A stretch of 64,000 nucleotides of DNA from Phosphoribacter sp037045055 (GCA_037045055.1 JBAOHJ010000004.1:124001-188000); one strand, 5' to 3'; positions 49,998 to 58,516 are shown, counted from the first letter of the stretch. Program-made: numbers and translations. Notes: a model not told the origin generated them from the sequence alone.

Positions 49998-51668
49998 TCA
50001 GCCCGCGACGCCCACCCGCCGGTATGCCGCGCCCTGCGGCGGCCTCGGGTCGGGCTGGCCCCGGCGGGGCCACAGCGAGAAGGCCCGCTCGGCCTGGGCG
50101 GTGATGGTCAGCGCCGGGTTCACCCCGAGGTTGGCCGAGACCGCCGAGCCGTCCACGACGTGCAGCCCCGGGTAGCCCCACACCCGGTGGTAGGGGTCGA
50201 CCACCCCGTCGGCCGGCGAGTCGGCGATGACGCAGCCGCCGAGGAAGTGCGCGGTGAGCGGCATGTCGACGACGGCCGAGACGTTGCCGCCGGCAGTGGC
50301 TCGCCCGCCCACCTGCCGCCCCAGCGCGCTCGCCAGCGCTCGCGCGGCGGCGGTGGCCTGCGGGAACCACGTCGGGTTCGGCTCGCCGTGGCCCTGCGTC
50401 GAGGCCAGTCGGACCCGCCCCCACCGCCGCCGCCCGGACACGGTGAGGGAGTTGTCCACCGACTGCATGACCAGGGCGATCGCGGTGCGCTCGGACCACC
50501 GATGCAGCACCAGGGTCCGGGCGAAGGCGGCGGGCTGGCGGGCGGCGTCGGCGGCGAACCGGGCCAGCCGGCGCGCCAGCCCGCCGACACCGGCGTCGAC
50601 CATGATCGTCGCGAGGGCTCCCATGAGGTTGGAGCCCTTGCCGTAGCGGACGTTCTCGACGTGGGTGTGCTCGTCGACGTGGAAGGACGTGGTGATGGCC
50701 ACGCCCGCGGTGAGGTCCACGCCCGGCGGCACCCGGAACAGCTCGGCTCCTGCCAGCGCCTCGGAGTTGGTGCGGGTGAGCCGGCCCAGGGCGCCGGACA
50801 GCGCGGGCAGCGAGCCGGCCTTGGCCCGGTGCAGCAGCTGCTGCGTCCCCCATGCCCCGGCGGCGAGCACGACCTGGCCGGCGGTGACGGTGCGGCGGTC
50901 CTTGCGGCGCCAGGCACCGCTGCGCTCGGTGGTCACGGCGTAGCCGCGGTCGGCGCGGCTCGGGTCCAGCGGGCGCACGTCCACCACGGTGCGCAGCGGC
51001 TCGATGACCACCCCGAGGCGTTCGGCCAGCCACAGGTAGTTCTTCACCAGGGTGTTCTTCGCCCCGTCCCGGCAGCCGACCATGCAGTTGCCACACAGCG
51101 TGCAGCCGGTCCGCGCCGGGCCCTGCCCGCCGAAGTACGGGTCCGGGACGGTCCGGCCGGGCTCGCCGAACCACACCCCGACCGGGGTGTGCCGGAAGGT
51201 CTGCCCCACTCCCAGCTCGTCGGCGGCTACGCGCATGGCCCGCTCTACCGGGCCGTCGCAGGTGTTCTCGACGACGCCCAGCATGCGCGCTGCGGTGTCG
51301 TAGTGCGGGCCGAGCTCGGCGGCCCAGTCGGCGATGTGGCCCCACTGACGGTCGGCGAAGAAGGCCGGTGGCGGGACGTAGAGGGTGTTGGCGTAGTTGA
51401 GCGAGCCGCCCCCGACGCCGGCACCGGCGAGGATCAGCACGTCGCGCAGCCGGTGGATCCGCTGGACCCCGAAGCATCCCAGCCGCGGGGCCCACAGGTA
51501 CCGACGCACGTCCCACGAGGTCACCGCGAAGTCCGTGTCGGCGAACCGGCGGCCCGCCTCGTAGACGTGCACGGCATACCCCTTCTGCGCCAGGCGCAGC
51601 GCGGCCACCGAGCCGCCGAATCCGGAGCCGACGACGACGACGTCGTGCTCGTATGCCGCGCCGGTCAC
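49998..51668 (-). CDS. ChoD-like GMC oxidoreductase
   Basis: The 556-residue flavoprotein begins with an FAD-binding VVVGSGFGGSVAALRLAQKG and has the GMC C-terminal block ending VSANLGVNPALTITAQAER. It corresponds in position to M. tuberculosis choD (Rv3409c) near guaB3, annotated cholesterol oxidase. A Cys-rich stretch CTLCGNCMVGCRDGAKNTL lies near residue 190, spaced like a ferredoxin motif. Substrate oxidation of a sterol or other alcohol is an inference. The GTG at 51668 overlaps the stop of a 17-codon frame. Octamers at 50022, 51572 and 51651. Confidence 0.85.
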   Translation of the reverse strand: MTGAAYEHDVVVVGSGFGGSVAALRLAQKGYAVHVYEAGRRFADTDFAVTSWDVRRYLWAPRLGCFGVQRIHRLRDVLILAGAGVGGGSLNYANTLYVPPPAFFADRQWGHIADWAAELGPHYDTAARMLGVVENTCDGPVERAMRVAADELGVGQTFRHTPVGVWFGEPGRTVPDPYFGGQGPARTGCTLCGNCMVGCRDGAKNTLVKNYLWLAERLGVVIEPLRTVVDVRPLDPSRADRGYAVTTERSGAWRRKDRRTVTAGQVVLAAGAWGTQQLLHRAKAGSLPALSGALGRLTRTNSEALAGAELFRVPPGVDLTAGVAITTSFHVDEHTHVENVRYGKGSNLMGALATIMVDAGVGGLARRLARFAADAARQPAAFARTLVLHRWSERTAIALVMQSVDNSLTVSGRRRWGRVRLASTQGHGEPNPTWFPQATAAARALASALGRQVGGRATAGGNVSAVVDMPLTAHFLGGCVIADSPADGVVDPYHRVWGYPGLHVVDGSAVSANLGVNPALTITAQAERAFSLWPRRGQPDPRPPQGAAYRRVGVAG

Positions 51669-51718
51669 GACGGCGCCACGGCCAGGGCCAGCGCGGCCAG
51701 CGCGCCCGCTGCGGTCAT
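51665..51718 (-). CDS. 17-codon coupling frame between aldehyde dehydrogenase and GMC genes
   Basis: ATG at 51718 overlaps the dehydrogenase stop (ATGA) and its own TGA overlaps the GMC start (GTGA at 51668-51665). The product would be MTAAGALAALALAVAPS, a hydrophobic Ala/Leu peptide. It may be a real micropeptide or only a ribosome bridge across 46 bp that keeps the two enzymes coupled. Chance cannot be excluded. Confidence 0.45.
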   Translation of the reverse strand: MTAAGALAALALAVAPS

Positions 51719-53301
51719 CGCAGACCCAGGGTCTTCATCGCCCGCAGCGCGCCGGTCATCGTCCGGGTCCATCCGGCGTCGGACAGCCCCCGCGGCGGCC
51801 CGAAACCCAGTCCGTGCTGGCTGGTGACGTTCTGGACCTCGGTGAACCGACGGATGCCCTCCGGTCCGTGCCGGCGGCCGACGCCGGAGTCCTTGCGGCC
51901 CCCCAACGGCGCGCCGGCGGACCCCCAGACGGCGGCATACCCCTCGTTGATGCTCACCGTGCCGGTGACCAGCTGCCCGGCCAGCCGGCGGGCGGCCGGC
52001 ACGTCGCGGGTCCAGATCGCGGCGTGCAGGCCGTACTCGGTGTCGTTGGCCACCGCCACCGCATGCGCGTCGGAAGTCACCCGGTAGAGGGCCACCAAGG
52101 GTCCGAAGGTCTCCTCGTCGCGGCAGGCCATCGCCGCGGTGACCCCGTCGATGACCGTCGGCTCGAAGACATAGGGCCCCAGGTCGGGTCGGACGCGACC
52201 GCCCACGAGGACGCGCGCGCCCTTGCCGACCGCGTCGGCGAGGTGGGCTCGCACCCGCTCGAGCTGGCGGGGACCGGCGAGGCTGCCCATGTCGATGCCG
52301 TAGGACAGGGCGGTGCCCAGCCGCATCGCCCGCACCCGGGCGAGGAACCGGTCGACGAAGCCGTCCGCGACGTCCTCGTGGACGAGGACCCGCTCGGTGT
52401 GCATGCACAGCTGGCCGGCCGATCCGAAGCACGAGCGCACCGCACCCTCCGCGGCCCGATCGAGGTCGGCGTCGGCCCGCACGTACAGCGAGTTCTTGCC
52501 CCCGAGCTCCAACGACGCGCCGACCAGCCGTCGCCCGGCACGCTGGCCGACCTTGCGCCCCACCTTGGTCGAGCCGGTGAAGCAGACGTAGTCGCTGTGG
52601 TCGAGCACGGCCTCGGCGACCTCGGCATCGCCGACGAGGACCTGCACCGAGCCGGCCGGCAGGCCCGCCTCATGCAGCAGGCTCACCCCGTAGAGGGCCG
52701 TCAGGGCGGCCTGCGGATCGGGGCGCAGCAGCACGGCGTTGCCGGCCAGCAGGGCGGGCAGGGCGTCGCCGATCGGCAGGGACAGGGGATAGTTCCACGG
52801 GGTCACCATGCCGACGACGCCGACCGGGTGGTGGCTGGTGACGGTGCGGCTCAGCGCCGGGAACGCACCGCCGGTGCGCCGGGGGGCCAGGTATGCCGCG
52901 CCGTTGCGGCCGTAGTGGCGCGCCACGAGGGCGATGTCGGCGATCTCTTCGAAAGCGTGCGCGCGGGCCTTGCCCGATTCCAGCTGCACCAGATCCAGCA
53001 GCGGTTCCTGACGGGTCAGGACCAGGTCGTGTACCCGCAGCAGGACCGCGGCCCGGTGCGGCAGCGGCTGCCTCGCCCACGCTTGGTGCGCGCGACGGGC
53101 CGCGCACAGGGCCAGCGGCACGTCGGCCGGCCTGGACTGGGGGACCACCGCCACGGCCGCCCCGGTCATGGGGCTCACCGTCGGTCGGCCGACCGCCCGG
53201 GGACCGGCGGCGACCAGGGCGGTGAGCCGGTCCAGCAGCGCCGGCGGCACGGCATACCGTGCGGACGCCGACGGGGCCGACGCCTGGACCAGCGCGTTCA
53301 T
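51715..53301 (-). CDS. Succinate-semialdehyde-type aldehyde dehydrogenase
   Basis: The 528-residue ALDH-family enzyme resembles GabD2. Signatures are PWNYPLSLPIGDALPAL, FTGSTKVGRKV, the general base Glu in ASLELGGKNS and the catalytic Cys in FGSAGQLCMHTERV. It oxidises an aldehyde to its acid with NAD(P); succinic semialdehyde is the usual annotation but is not proven. The ATG at 53301 gives MNALVQASAP. It lies in the purine and stress block, coupled through the 17-codon frame to the ChoD-like gene. Octamers at 51933, 52891 and 53250. Confidence 0.87.
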   Translation of the reverse strand: MNALVQASAPSASARYAVPPALLDRLTALVAAGPRAVGRPTVSPMTGAAVAVVPQSRPADVPLALCAARRAHQAWARQPLPHRAAVLLRVHDLVLTRQEPLLDLVQLESGKARAHAFEEIADIALVARHYGRNGAAYLAPRRTGGAFPALSRTVTSHHPVGVVGMVTPWNYPLSLPIGDALPALLAGNAVLLRPDPQAALTALYGVSLLHEAGLPAGSVQVLVGDAEVAEAVLDHSDYVCFTGSTKVGRKVGQRAGRRLVGASLELGGKNSLYVRADADLDRAAEGAVRSCFGSAGQLCMHTERVLVHEDVADGFVDRFLARVRAMRLGTALSYGIDMGSLAGPRQLERVRAHLADAVGKGARVLVGGRVRPDLGPYVFEPTVIDGVTAAMACRDEETFGPLVALYRVTSDAHAVAVANDTEYGLHAAIWTRDVPAARRLAGQLVTGTVSINEGYAAVWGSAGAPLGGRKDSGVGRRHGPEGIRRFTEVQNVTSQHGLGFGPPRGLSDAGWTRTMTGALRAMKTLGLR

Positions 53302-53347
53302 GGGACCCAAGCGTACGGGGGCGTGAGGCGCCCGACGACTGGGCCGC

Positions 53348-54469
53348 TCAGGCGTGACCGGTCGGCGCGAGGACGACCTCGACTCGCTGGAACTCCTTGA
53401 GGTCGGAGTAGCCCGTCGTCGCCATGGCCCGGCGCAGCGCGCCGATGAGATTGGTCGCCCCGTCGGCCGAGCGCCCGGGGCCGAAGAGGATCTCCTCCAG
53501 CGGTGCCCGCAGCCCCACCTCGACCCGCTCCCCGCGGGGCAGCGCGTGGTGGTGGGCCTCGGGCCCCCAGTGGTAGCCCCCTCCGGGGGCCTCGCTCGCC
53601 CGGGCCAGGGCCGCGCCCAGCATCACCGCGTCGGCGCCGCAGGCGATCGCCTTGACGACCTCGCCGGAGCTGCCCACCCCGCCGTCGGCGATGACGTGGA
53701 CGTACCGTCCGCCCGACTCGTCGAGGTAGTCGCGCCGGGCCGCGGCGACGTCGGCGACCGCGCTGGCCATCGGCGCGTGGATGCCCAGGGTGCGCCGGGT
53801 GGTGTGGGCGGCCCCCCCGCCGAACCCGACGAGCACGCCGGCCGCACCGGTGCGCATGAGGTGCAGGGCGGCGGTGTAGGTGGCCGCCCCGCCGACGATG
53901 ACCGGCACGTCGAGCTCATAGATGAAGCGCTTGAGGTTGAGCGGCTCGGCCTGACCCGACACGTGCTCGGCCGACACGGTGGTCCCCCGGATGACGAACA
54001 GGTCCACCCCGGCGTCGACGACGGTGCGCCACAGGGCCTGGGTGTGCTTGGGGGACAACGCTCCCGCGACGGTGACCCCCGCGGTGCGCAGCTCGCGCAG
54101 CCGCTCGGCGACCAGCTCGGGCCGGATCGGCTCGGCGTAGATCTGCTGCATCCGCGCGGTAGCGCGGGCCCCGTCCACGGCGGCGATCTCCGCCAGCAGC
54201 GGCTCCGGGTCGGGGTAGCGGGTCCACAACCCCTCGAGGTCGAGCACGCCCAACCCGCCGAAGCGCCCGAGGGCGATCGCCGACTGCGGCGAGGTGACCG
54301 AGTCCATCGGCGCGCCGAGGACCGGGATGTCGAAGTGGTAGGCGTCGATCTGCCAGGACACCGAGACCTCTTCGGGGTCGCGGGTGCGCCGCGAGGGCAC
54401 CACGGCGATCTCGTCGAAGGAGTACACCCGCCGGCCGCGTTTGCCGCGCCCGATCTCGATCTCGGTCAC
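53348..54469 (-). CDS. guaB3: GuaB3 family IMP dehydrogenase-like protein
   Basis: The 373-residue protein lacks CBS domains and starts MTEIEIGRGKRGRRVYSFDE, the hallmark of actinobacterial and cyanobacterial GuaB3. The IMPDH catalytic loop GPGSICTTR is replaced by GGGAAHTTR near residue 225, so the nucleophilic Cys is missing. IMP dehydrogenase activity is therefore unlikely; GuaB3 proteins have been proposed to act elsewhere in purine balance, including GMP reduction. The GTG at 54469 is the family start. It follows guaB with a 77-bp gap. Confidence 0.93.
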   Translation of the reverse strand: MTEIEIGRGKRGRRVYSFDEIAVVPSRRTRDPEEVSVSWQIDAYHFDIPVLGAPMDSVTSPQSAIALGRFGGLGVLDLEGLWTRYPDPEPLLAEIAAVDGARATARMQQIYAEPIRPELVAERLRELRTAGVTVAGALSPKHTQALWRTVVDAGVDLFVIRGTTVSAEHVSGQAEPLNLKRFIYELDVPVIVGGAATYTAALHLMRTGAAGVLVGFGGGAAHTTRRTLGIHAPMASAVADVAAARRDYLDESGGRYVHVIADGGVGSSGEVVKAIACGADAVMLGAALARASEAPGGGYHWGPEAHHHALPRGERVEVGLRAPLEEILFGPGRSADGATNLIGALRRAMATTGYSDLKEFQRVEVVLAPTGHA

Positions 54470-54546
54470 CGGCAAACCCTACCGGGGCGGCATACCGGCG
54501 CCGTCGACGCGCCTGCCGCGGGATGCCGCACCGCGCCCGCCCGCGA

Positions 54547-56064
54547 CTACGGCCGGGCGGTGTAGTTGGGCGCCTCGACCGTCATCTGCACGTCGTGGGG
54601 GTGGCTCTCCTTGAGGCCGGCCGCGGTGATCCGCACGAACCGGCCGCGCTCCTGCAGCTCGGGGATGGTCCGGGACCCGACGTAGAACATCGACTGGGCC
54701 AGGCCGCCGACGAGCTGGTGGACGACCGAGGCGACCGGGCCACGGTAGAGCACCTGCCCTTCGATCCCCTCGGGGACGATCCGGTCGTCGGTCGCCACGT
54801 CGGCCTGGAAGTAGCGGTCGCGGGAGTAGGACTTCTTGCCGCGCGAGCTCATCGCGGCCAGCGACCCCATGCCGCGGTAGCTCTTGAACTGCTTGCCGTT
54901 GACGAAGATCGTCTCGCCCGGGCTCTCCTCGCACCCGGCCAGCAGCGACCCGAGCATGACCGTGTCGGCTCCGGCGACGAGAGCCTTGGCGATGTCGCCG
55001 GAGTACTGCAGCCCCCCGTCGGCGATGACCGGCACCCCGGCCGGCTTGGCGGCCTGGGCGGCGGCGTGCACCGCGGTCACCTGGGGCACGCCGACCCCGG
55101 CGACCACCCGGGTGGTGCAGATCGAGCCGGGGCCCACGCCGACCTTGACGGCGTCGGCGCCGGCGTCGACCATCGCCTGGGCGCCCTCACGGGTCGCGAC
55201 GTTGCCGCCGATCACCTGGACGTGCGCGGTGGCCGGGTCGCCCTTGATCCGCTTGAGCATGTCGAGCAGCACCCGGGCGTGCCCGTGCGCGGTGTCGACG
55301 ACCAGGACGTCGACACCGGCCTCGACGAGCCGGTAGGCCCGCTGCATGGCGTCCCCGAAGTAGCCGATCGCCGCGCCGACCATGAGCCGACCCTGGGCGT
55401 CCTTGCTGGCCAGCGGGAACTGCTCGGACTTGACGAAGTCCTTGACGGTGATGAGCCCGGCCAGGCGGCCCCGTGGGTCGACCAGCGGCAGTCGCTCGCG
55501 CTTGTGCTGGCGCAGCAGCACGGTGGCGTCCTCCCGCGAGATGCCCACCGGTGCGGTGATGAGCGGCATGGGCGTCATGACCTCGCGGACGAGGGTGCCG
55601 GCCCACTCGGCCACCGGGGTGAAGCGCAGGTCGCGGTTGGTGATGATCCCGATGAGCAGCCCGGTCGCGTCGACGACCGGCAGGCCGGACACGCGGTACT
55701 GCCCACACAGCTGGTCCAGGTCCTCGAGAGTGGCGTCCGGGCCGATGGTGATGGGATTGGAGATCATCCCGGTCTGGGTGCGCTTGACGACGTCGACCTG
55801 GTAGGCCTGGTCCTCGACCGAGAGGTTGCGGTGGACGACGCCCAGGCCGCCCTGACGGGCCATGGCGATGGCCATCCGCGACTCGGTGACGGTGTCCATG
55901 GCCGAGGACACCAGGGGGATGCGCACCGAGATCTCCCGGGTCAGCGAGGTGGTGGTGTCGACCTCGCTCGGCACGACGTCAGTCTCACCGGGCAGCAGCA
56001 GGACGTCGTCGTAGGTCAGCCCCAGCGCCTCGAACGGCGCCGCCGGCTCGGATGCGCGGTCCAT
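54547..56064 (-). CDS. guaB: Inosine-5'-monophosphate dehydrogenase
   Basis: The 505-residue enzyme oxidises IMP to XMP with NAD, the committed step to GMP. It has the barrel start LTYDDVLLLPGETDV and two CBS domains (about residues 100-225) with VSGLPVVDA and RLPLVDPRGRLAG. The catalytic loop GVGPGSICTTRVVAGVGVPQ contains the Cys, and the flap YRGMGSL is present. The ATG at 56064 is clear. GMP synthase guaA lies about 11 kb away in the same window. Confidence 0.97.
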   Translation of the reverse strand: MDRASEPAAPFEALGLTYDDVLLLPGETDVVPSEVDTTTSLTREISVRIPLVSSAMDTVTESRMAIAMARQGGLGVVHRNLSVEDQAYQVDVVKRTQTGMISNPITIGPDATLEDLDQLCGQYRVSGLPVVDATGLLIGIITNRDLRFTPVAEWAGTLVREVMTPMPLITAPVGISREDATVLLRQHKRERLPLVDPRGRLAGLITVKDFVKSEQFPLASKDAQGRLMVGAAIGYFGDAMQRAYRLVEAGVDVLVVDTAHGHARVLLDMLKRIKGDPATAHVQVIGGNVATREGAQAMVDAGADAVKVGVGPGSICTTRVVAGVGVPQVTAVHAAAQAAKPAGVPVIADGGLQYSGDIAKALVAGADTVMLGSLLAGCEESPGETIFVNGKQFKSYRGMGSLAAMSSRGKKSYSRDRYFQADVATDDRIVPEGIEGQVLYRGPVASVVHQLVGGLAQSMFYVGSRTIPELQERGRFVRITAAGLKESHPHDVQMTVEAPNYTARP

Positions 56065-56149
56065 TGCGGAAGTCTACGTCGCCGGTATGCCGCGCCGGGC
56101 CGACGTCCCGCAACGGCCCTCGCGGCGGACTCCCTCGGTGGCCGGCGAC

Positions 56150-57157
56150 CTACTCGGTGGCCCGGGCGGTGCCGGACTGGGCGGTGCCGGACTGGGCGGT
56201 CGCACGCTGAGGTGTCGTGCCCGCAGCGCTGCCGCCCGCGGCCGGGCCGCCCTGGGTGCTGCCGCCCGGAGCGTTGCCCCCGGTGGCGCTGCCCCCGGTC
56301 GCACTGCCGCCCGTGGCGCTGCCGCCGTTGGCGTTGCCGGCCAGGTTGGCGCCCTGGGCCTTGCCGCCCGAGCTGCCACCCATGGGCGCAGCGCCCTGGC
56401 CGCCTTGGGCACTACCGCCGTCGGCGCCGCTGGCCGGGGTGGCACCCTGCGGGTGGGCACCCTGCGGGTTGGCACCCTGCGCGTTGGTCCCCTGCGGGTT
56501 GCCGCCGTGCGCGTTGCCGACGGACCCGGCCACGCCCGCACCCGAGCCGCCGCCTACCGGGCCGCTCGCCGTGACCTGGCCCCCCGCGGTGGCCCCCGGA
56601 TCGGCGGGTCCGTCGGCCCCGTCGCCGGCCGTGGCACCCCGCGGTTGCTCGACCGGGATGGGCAGGCCATCCCCGAGCCTGGCGGGGACCGCCACGGCGG
56701 CCTGGGCGTCGGGCAGGGACGCCGGCGCCGGCGCCCACTCATCGCCCGCCAGCCCGGGCAGCGTGATGACCCATGCCTGCGGGAAGGCTCCCATCAGGGC
56801 GGTGGTCCGCACGGACAGGCCCGGGCCACCCCCCTGGGAGGTGTCGAGCGATCCGGCGACCCGGTCCCCGGCGCGGGTCAGCCATGGCGCGGAGTCGGAC
56901 GAGCGCGCCGCCCCGTTGAGGGCCGCCGCGAGGGTGGCACTCGCCCCGACGAAGGCCATCGTGGCCAGCGACCCCCCGACCAGGCGCCAGCGGGTGGAGC
57001 GCCGGGGTCGACTGCGCGGCCCGATCGGGACGTCGCAGGCCAGCGCGAGATCCGCCAGCAACGCCGCGGCCGGGTCGGAGCCGGCATACCGGCGTTCGGC
57101 GAGGGCGTCGAGCAGCAGGTCGTCCTGCACGACCGGATCGACCGTCCACCTGGTCAT
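56150..57157 (-). CDS. rsdA: RsdA-like anti-sigma factor
   Basis: The 335-residue protein has a short N-terminal acidic/Leu motif DDLLLDALAERRYAGSDPAAA, typical of RsdA sigma-D binding, and one membrane helix (about residues 58-80). The rest is an extracytoplasmic part that turns into Gly/Ala/Gln/Asn repeats (GGSATGG, NPQGA units). It likely holds the SigD-type sigma factor at the membrane until proteolysis. The ATG at 57157 overlaps the sigma stop (ATGA). M. tuberculosis Rv3413c holds the same place. Confidence 0.85.
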   Translation of the reverse strand: MTRWTVDPVVQDDLLLDALAERRYAGSDPAAALLADLALACDVPIGPRSRPRRSTRWRLVGGSLATMAFVGASATLAAALNGAARSSDSAPWLTRAGDRVAGSLDTSQGGGPGLSVRTTALMGAFPQAWVITLPGLAGDEWAPAPASLPDAQAAVAVPARLGDGLPIPVEQPRGATAGDGADGPADPGATAGGQVTASGPVGGGSGAGVAGSVGNAHGGNPQGTNAQGANPQGAHPQGATPASGADGGSAQGGQGAAPMGGSSGGKAQGANLAGNANGGSATGGSATGGSATGGNAPGGSTQGGPAAGGSAAGTTPQRATAQSGTAQSGTARATE

Positions 57158-57804
57158 GAGGCCACCTCCTTCGCCTCGCCCGCCAGCCGCTGGCGCAGGG
57201 CGACGAGCGCGCGATGCTGCGCGACCCGGACTGCCCCCGGGGTCGTCTGCAATGAGGCTGCCGTCTCGTCCGTGCTCAGCCCTATGACCACCCGCAGCAG
57301 CAGGACCTCGCGCTGGGTCGGCGGCAGCGCCTCGATCATCGTCATGGCGCGGGAGGCGTCGTCGCGCACCACGGCCAGGGTCTCGGGCCCGGGCGCCTGG
57401 TCGGCCCGGTCGGGGATCTCCCCGGTGGGTGCCGCGGAGCGAAGGATGCCCCGCTGGACGTCGGCCACCTTGCGGGCGGTGACCGAGTAGACGAACGCCT
57501 CGAAGGGGTACCCGCGCTCCTGGTAGGTGGGCAGCGCCGTGAGCACGGCCATGCACACCTCCTGGGCGACGTCTTGGGCGGCGTCCTCGACGCCGTGTCG
57601 AGTCAGCCGCGCTCGGGCGTAGCGCAACGCCATCTGCCGGACCCGCCCGAGCAGGACCTCGGTCTGAGCCCCTCCGCTCGAGCGCGCCGCGTGCGCGAGG
57701 TCGCGCAGCGATGGCGGCGCGTCCCCTGCCAGGGACATCGCCCGGATCGACGCGGACGTTACGGCAGGGGCCACCGGCGCCCCCGAAGCGCGCGCGTCAC
57801 CCAT
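57154..57804 (-). CDS. sigD: ECF RNA polymerase sigma factor, SigD/ShbA type
   Basis: The 216-residue sigma-70-family factor has region 2 (ALRYARARLTRHGVEDAAQDV, then YPFEAFVYSVTARKVADVQR) and region 4 (LPPTQREVLLLRVVIGLSTDE, TPGAVRVAQHRALVALRQRL). The SigD/ShbA type is found beside guaB in actinobacteria and supports growth-phase or ribosomal gene expression. ATG 57804 (MGDARASG) is taken; ATG 57738 would give 194 residues. Its stop overlaps the rsdA start, so factor and anti-factor are coupled. A 285-bp divergent region separates it from whiB. Confidence 0.93.
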   Translation of the reverse strand: MGDARASGAPVAPAVTSASIRAMSLAGDAPPSLRDLAHAARSSGGAQTEVLLGRVRQMALRYARARLTRHGVEDAAQDVAQEVCMAVLTALPTYQERGYPFEAFVYSVTARKVADVQRGILRSAAPTGEIPDRADQAPGPETLAVVRDDASRAMTMIEALPPTQREVLLLRVVIGLSTDETAASLQTTPGAVRVAQHRALVALRQRLAGEAKEVAS

Positions 57805-58089
57805 GGACAACCGTCGCCCCCCGACTCCCCTGGACCATCCGGCCTGCGGAATGCTAACACCCACGGTCCGCCGGATCTGCCGGAATCGCCGAATCGCCGA
57901 AGCGGTGCGCGGGGGGATCGTGCGGACCCGTGCTCGCCCGACGGCAGCGCTTTCCCGGCTGCGGCGACGCACTCTTTGCCAAGCCTTGACCACACCCTGG
58001 ACAGCGGCCGACCAACGGCAGGCTAGCGTCCCCAGGACGCGGGGTTACCCCGCGGTAGCCAACGGGACACCTCAGGGGGCACGCACGAC

Positions 58090-58380
58090 ATGGCAGAGAT
58101 TTCCCGCCTGCCCGGGCCGTCGGCCGACCGCTGGCGCTGGCAGACGGTCGGCTCCTGCCGATCGCTGGGCTCGGAGACCTTCTTCCACCCTGAGGGCGAG
58201 CGTGGCAGTGCCCGCCGTAACCGCGCGACGGCCGCCAAGTCGGTATGCGGCGGATGCCCCGTGCTGCGTCAGTGCCGCGAGCATGCCCTCGCCGTGCGCG
58301 AGCCGTACGGCGTGTGGGGCGGGCTGACCGAGGAGGAGCGACAGGCCGTGTATGCCGGTCGCCTCGCCATCCCCGCATAG
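58090..58380 (+). CDS. WhiB-family iron-sulfur regulator, WhiB3-like
   Basis: The 96-residue protein has the four WhiB Cys (Cys23, then VCGGCPVLRQC), the GVWGG turn and a basic tail. LPGPSADRWRWQTVGSC and FFHPEGERGSARR match the WhiB3 branch. It binds a 4Fe-4S cluster and works with the primary sigma factor in redox and lipid control. Gene order (groEL, whiB in reverse, sigD) is the same as M. tuberculosis whiB3. An octamer (58350) overlaps the end and another (58424) lies inverted 74 bp further. Confidence 0.93.
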   Translation: MAEISRLPGPSADRWRWQTVGSCRSLGSETFFHPEGERGSARRNRATAAKSVCGGCPVLRQCREHALAVREPYGVWGGLTEEERQAVYAGRLAIPA

Positions 58381-58461
58381 GGCGTCGTGCCCCTAGCGGT
58401 CGGTGTCCCCGGTCCCCCGGCCGCGGCATACCGACCGGGCGTGGGCCGTTCGGACATGCAG

Positions 58462-58496
58462 GGCCGGGCCGCCCCCCGAGGGAGGACGACCCGGCC
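58462..58496. terminator. Hairpin between convergent whiB and groEL
   Basis: GGCCGGG (58462-58468) pairs with CCCGGCC (58490-58496) around a C-rich and G-rich inner segment that can pair further. It lies between the convergent whiB and groEL stops, a normal place for a bidirectional terminator. Confidence 0.5.
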
Positions 58497-58516
58497 GCTG
58501 CCGTGCGAGGCGGGGC

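Noticed and set aside
57805..58089. A CIRCE-like half site (TTAGCATTCC) upstream of sigD
   Set aside because: Only a single degenerate half is present, with no partner at 9 bp; more likely a -10-like sequence.
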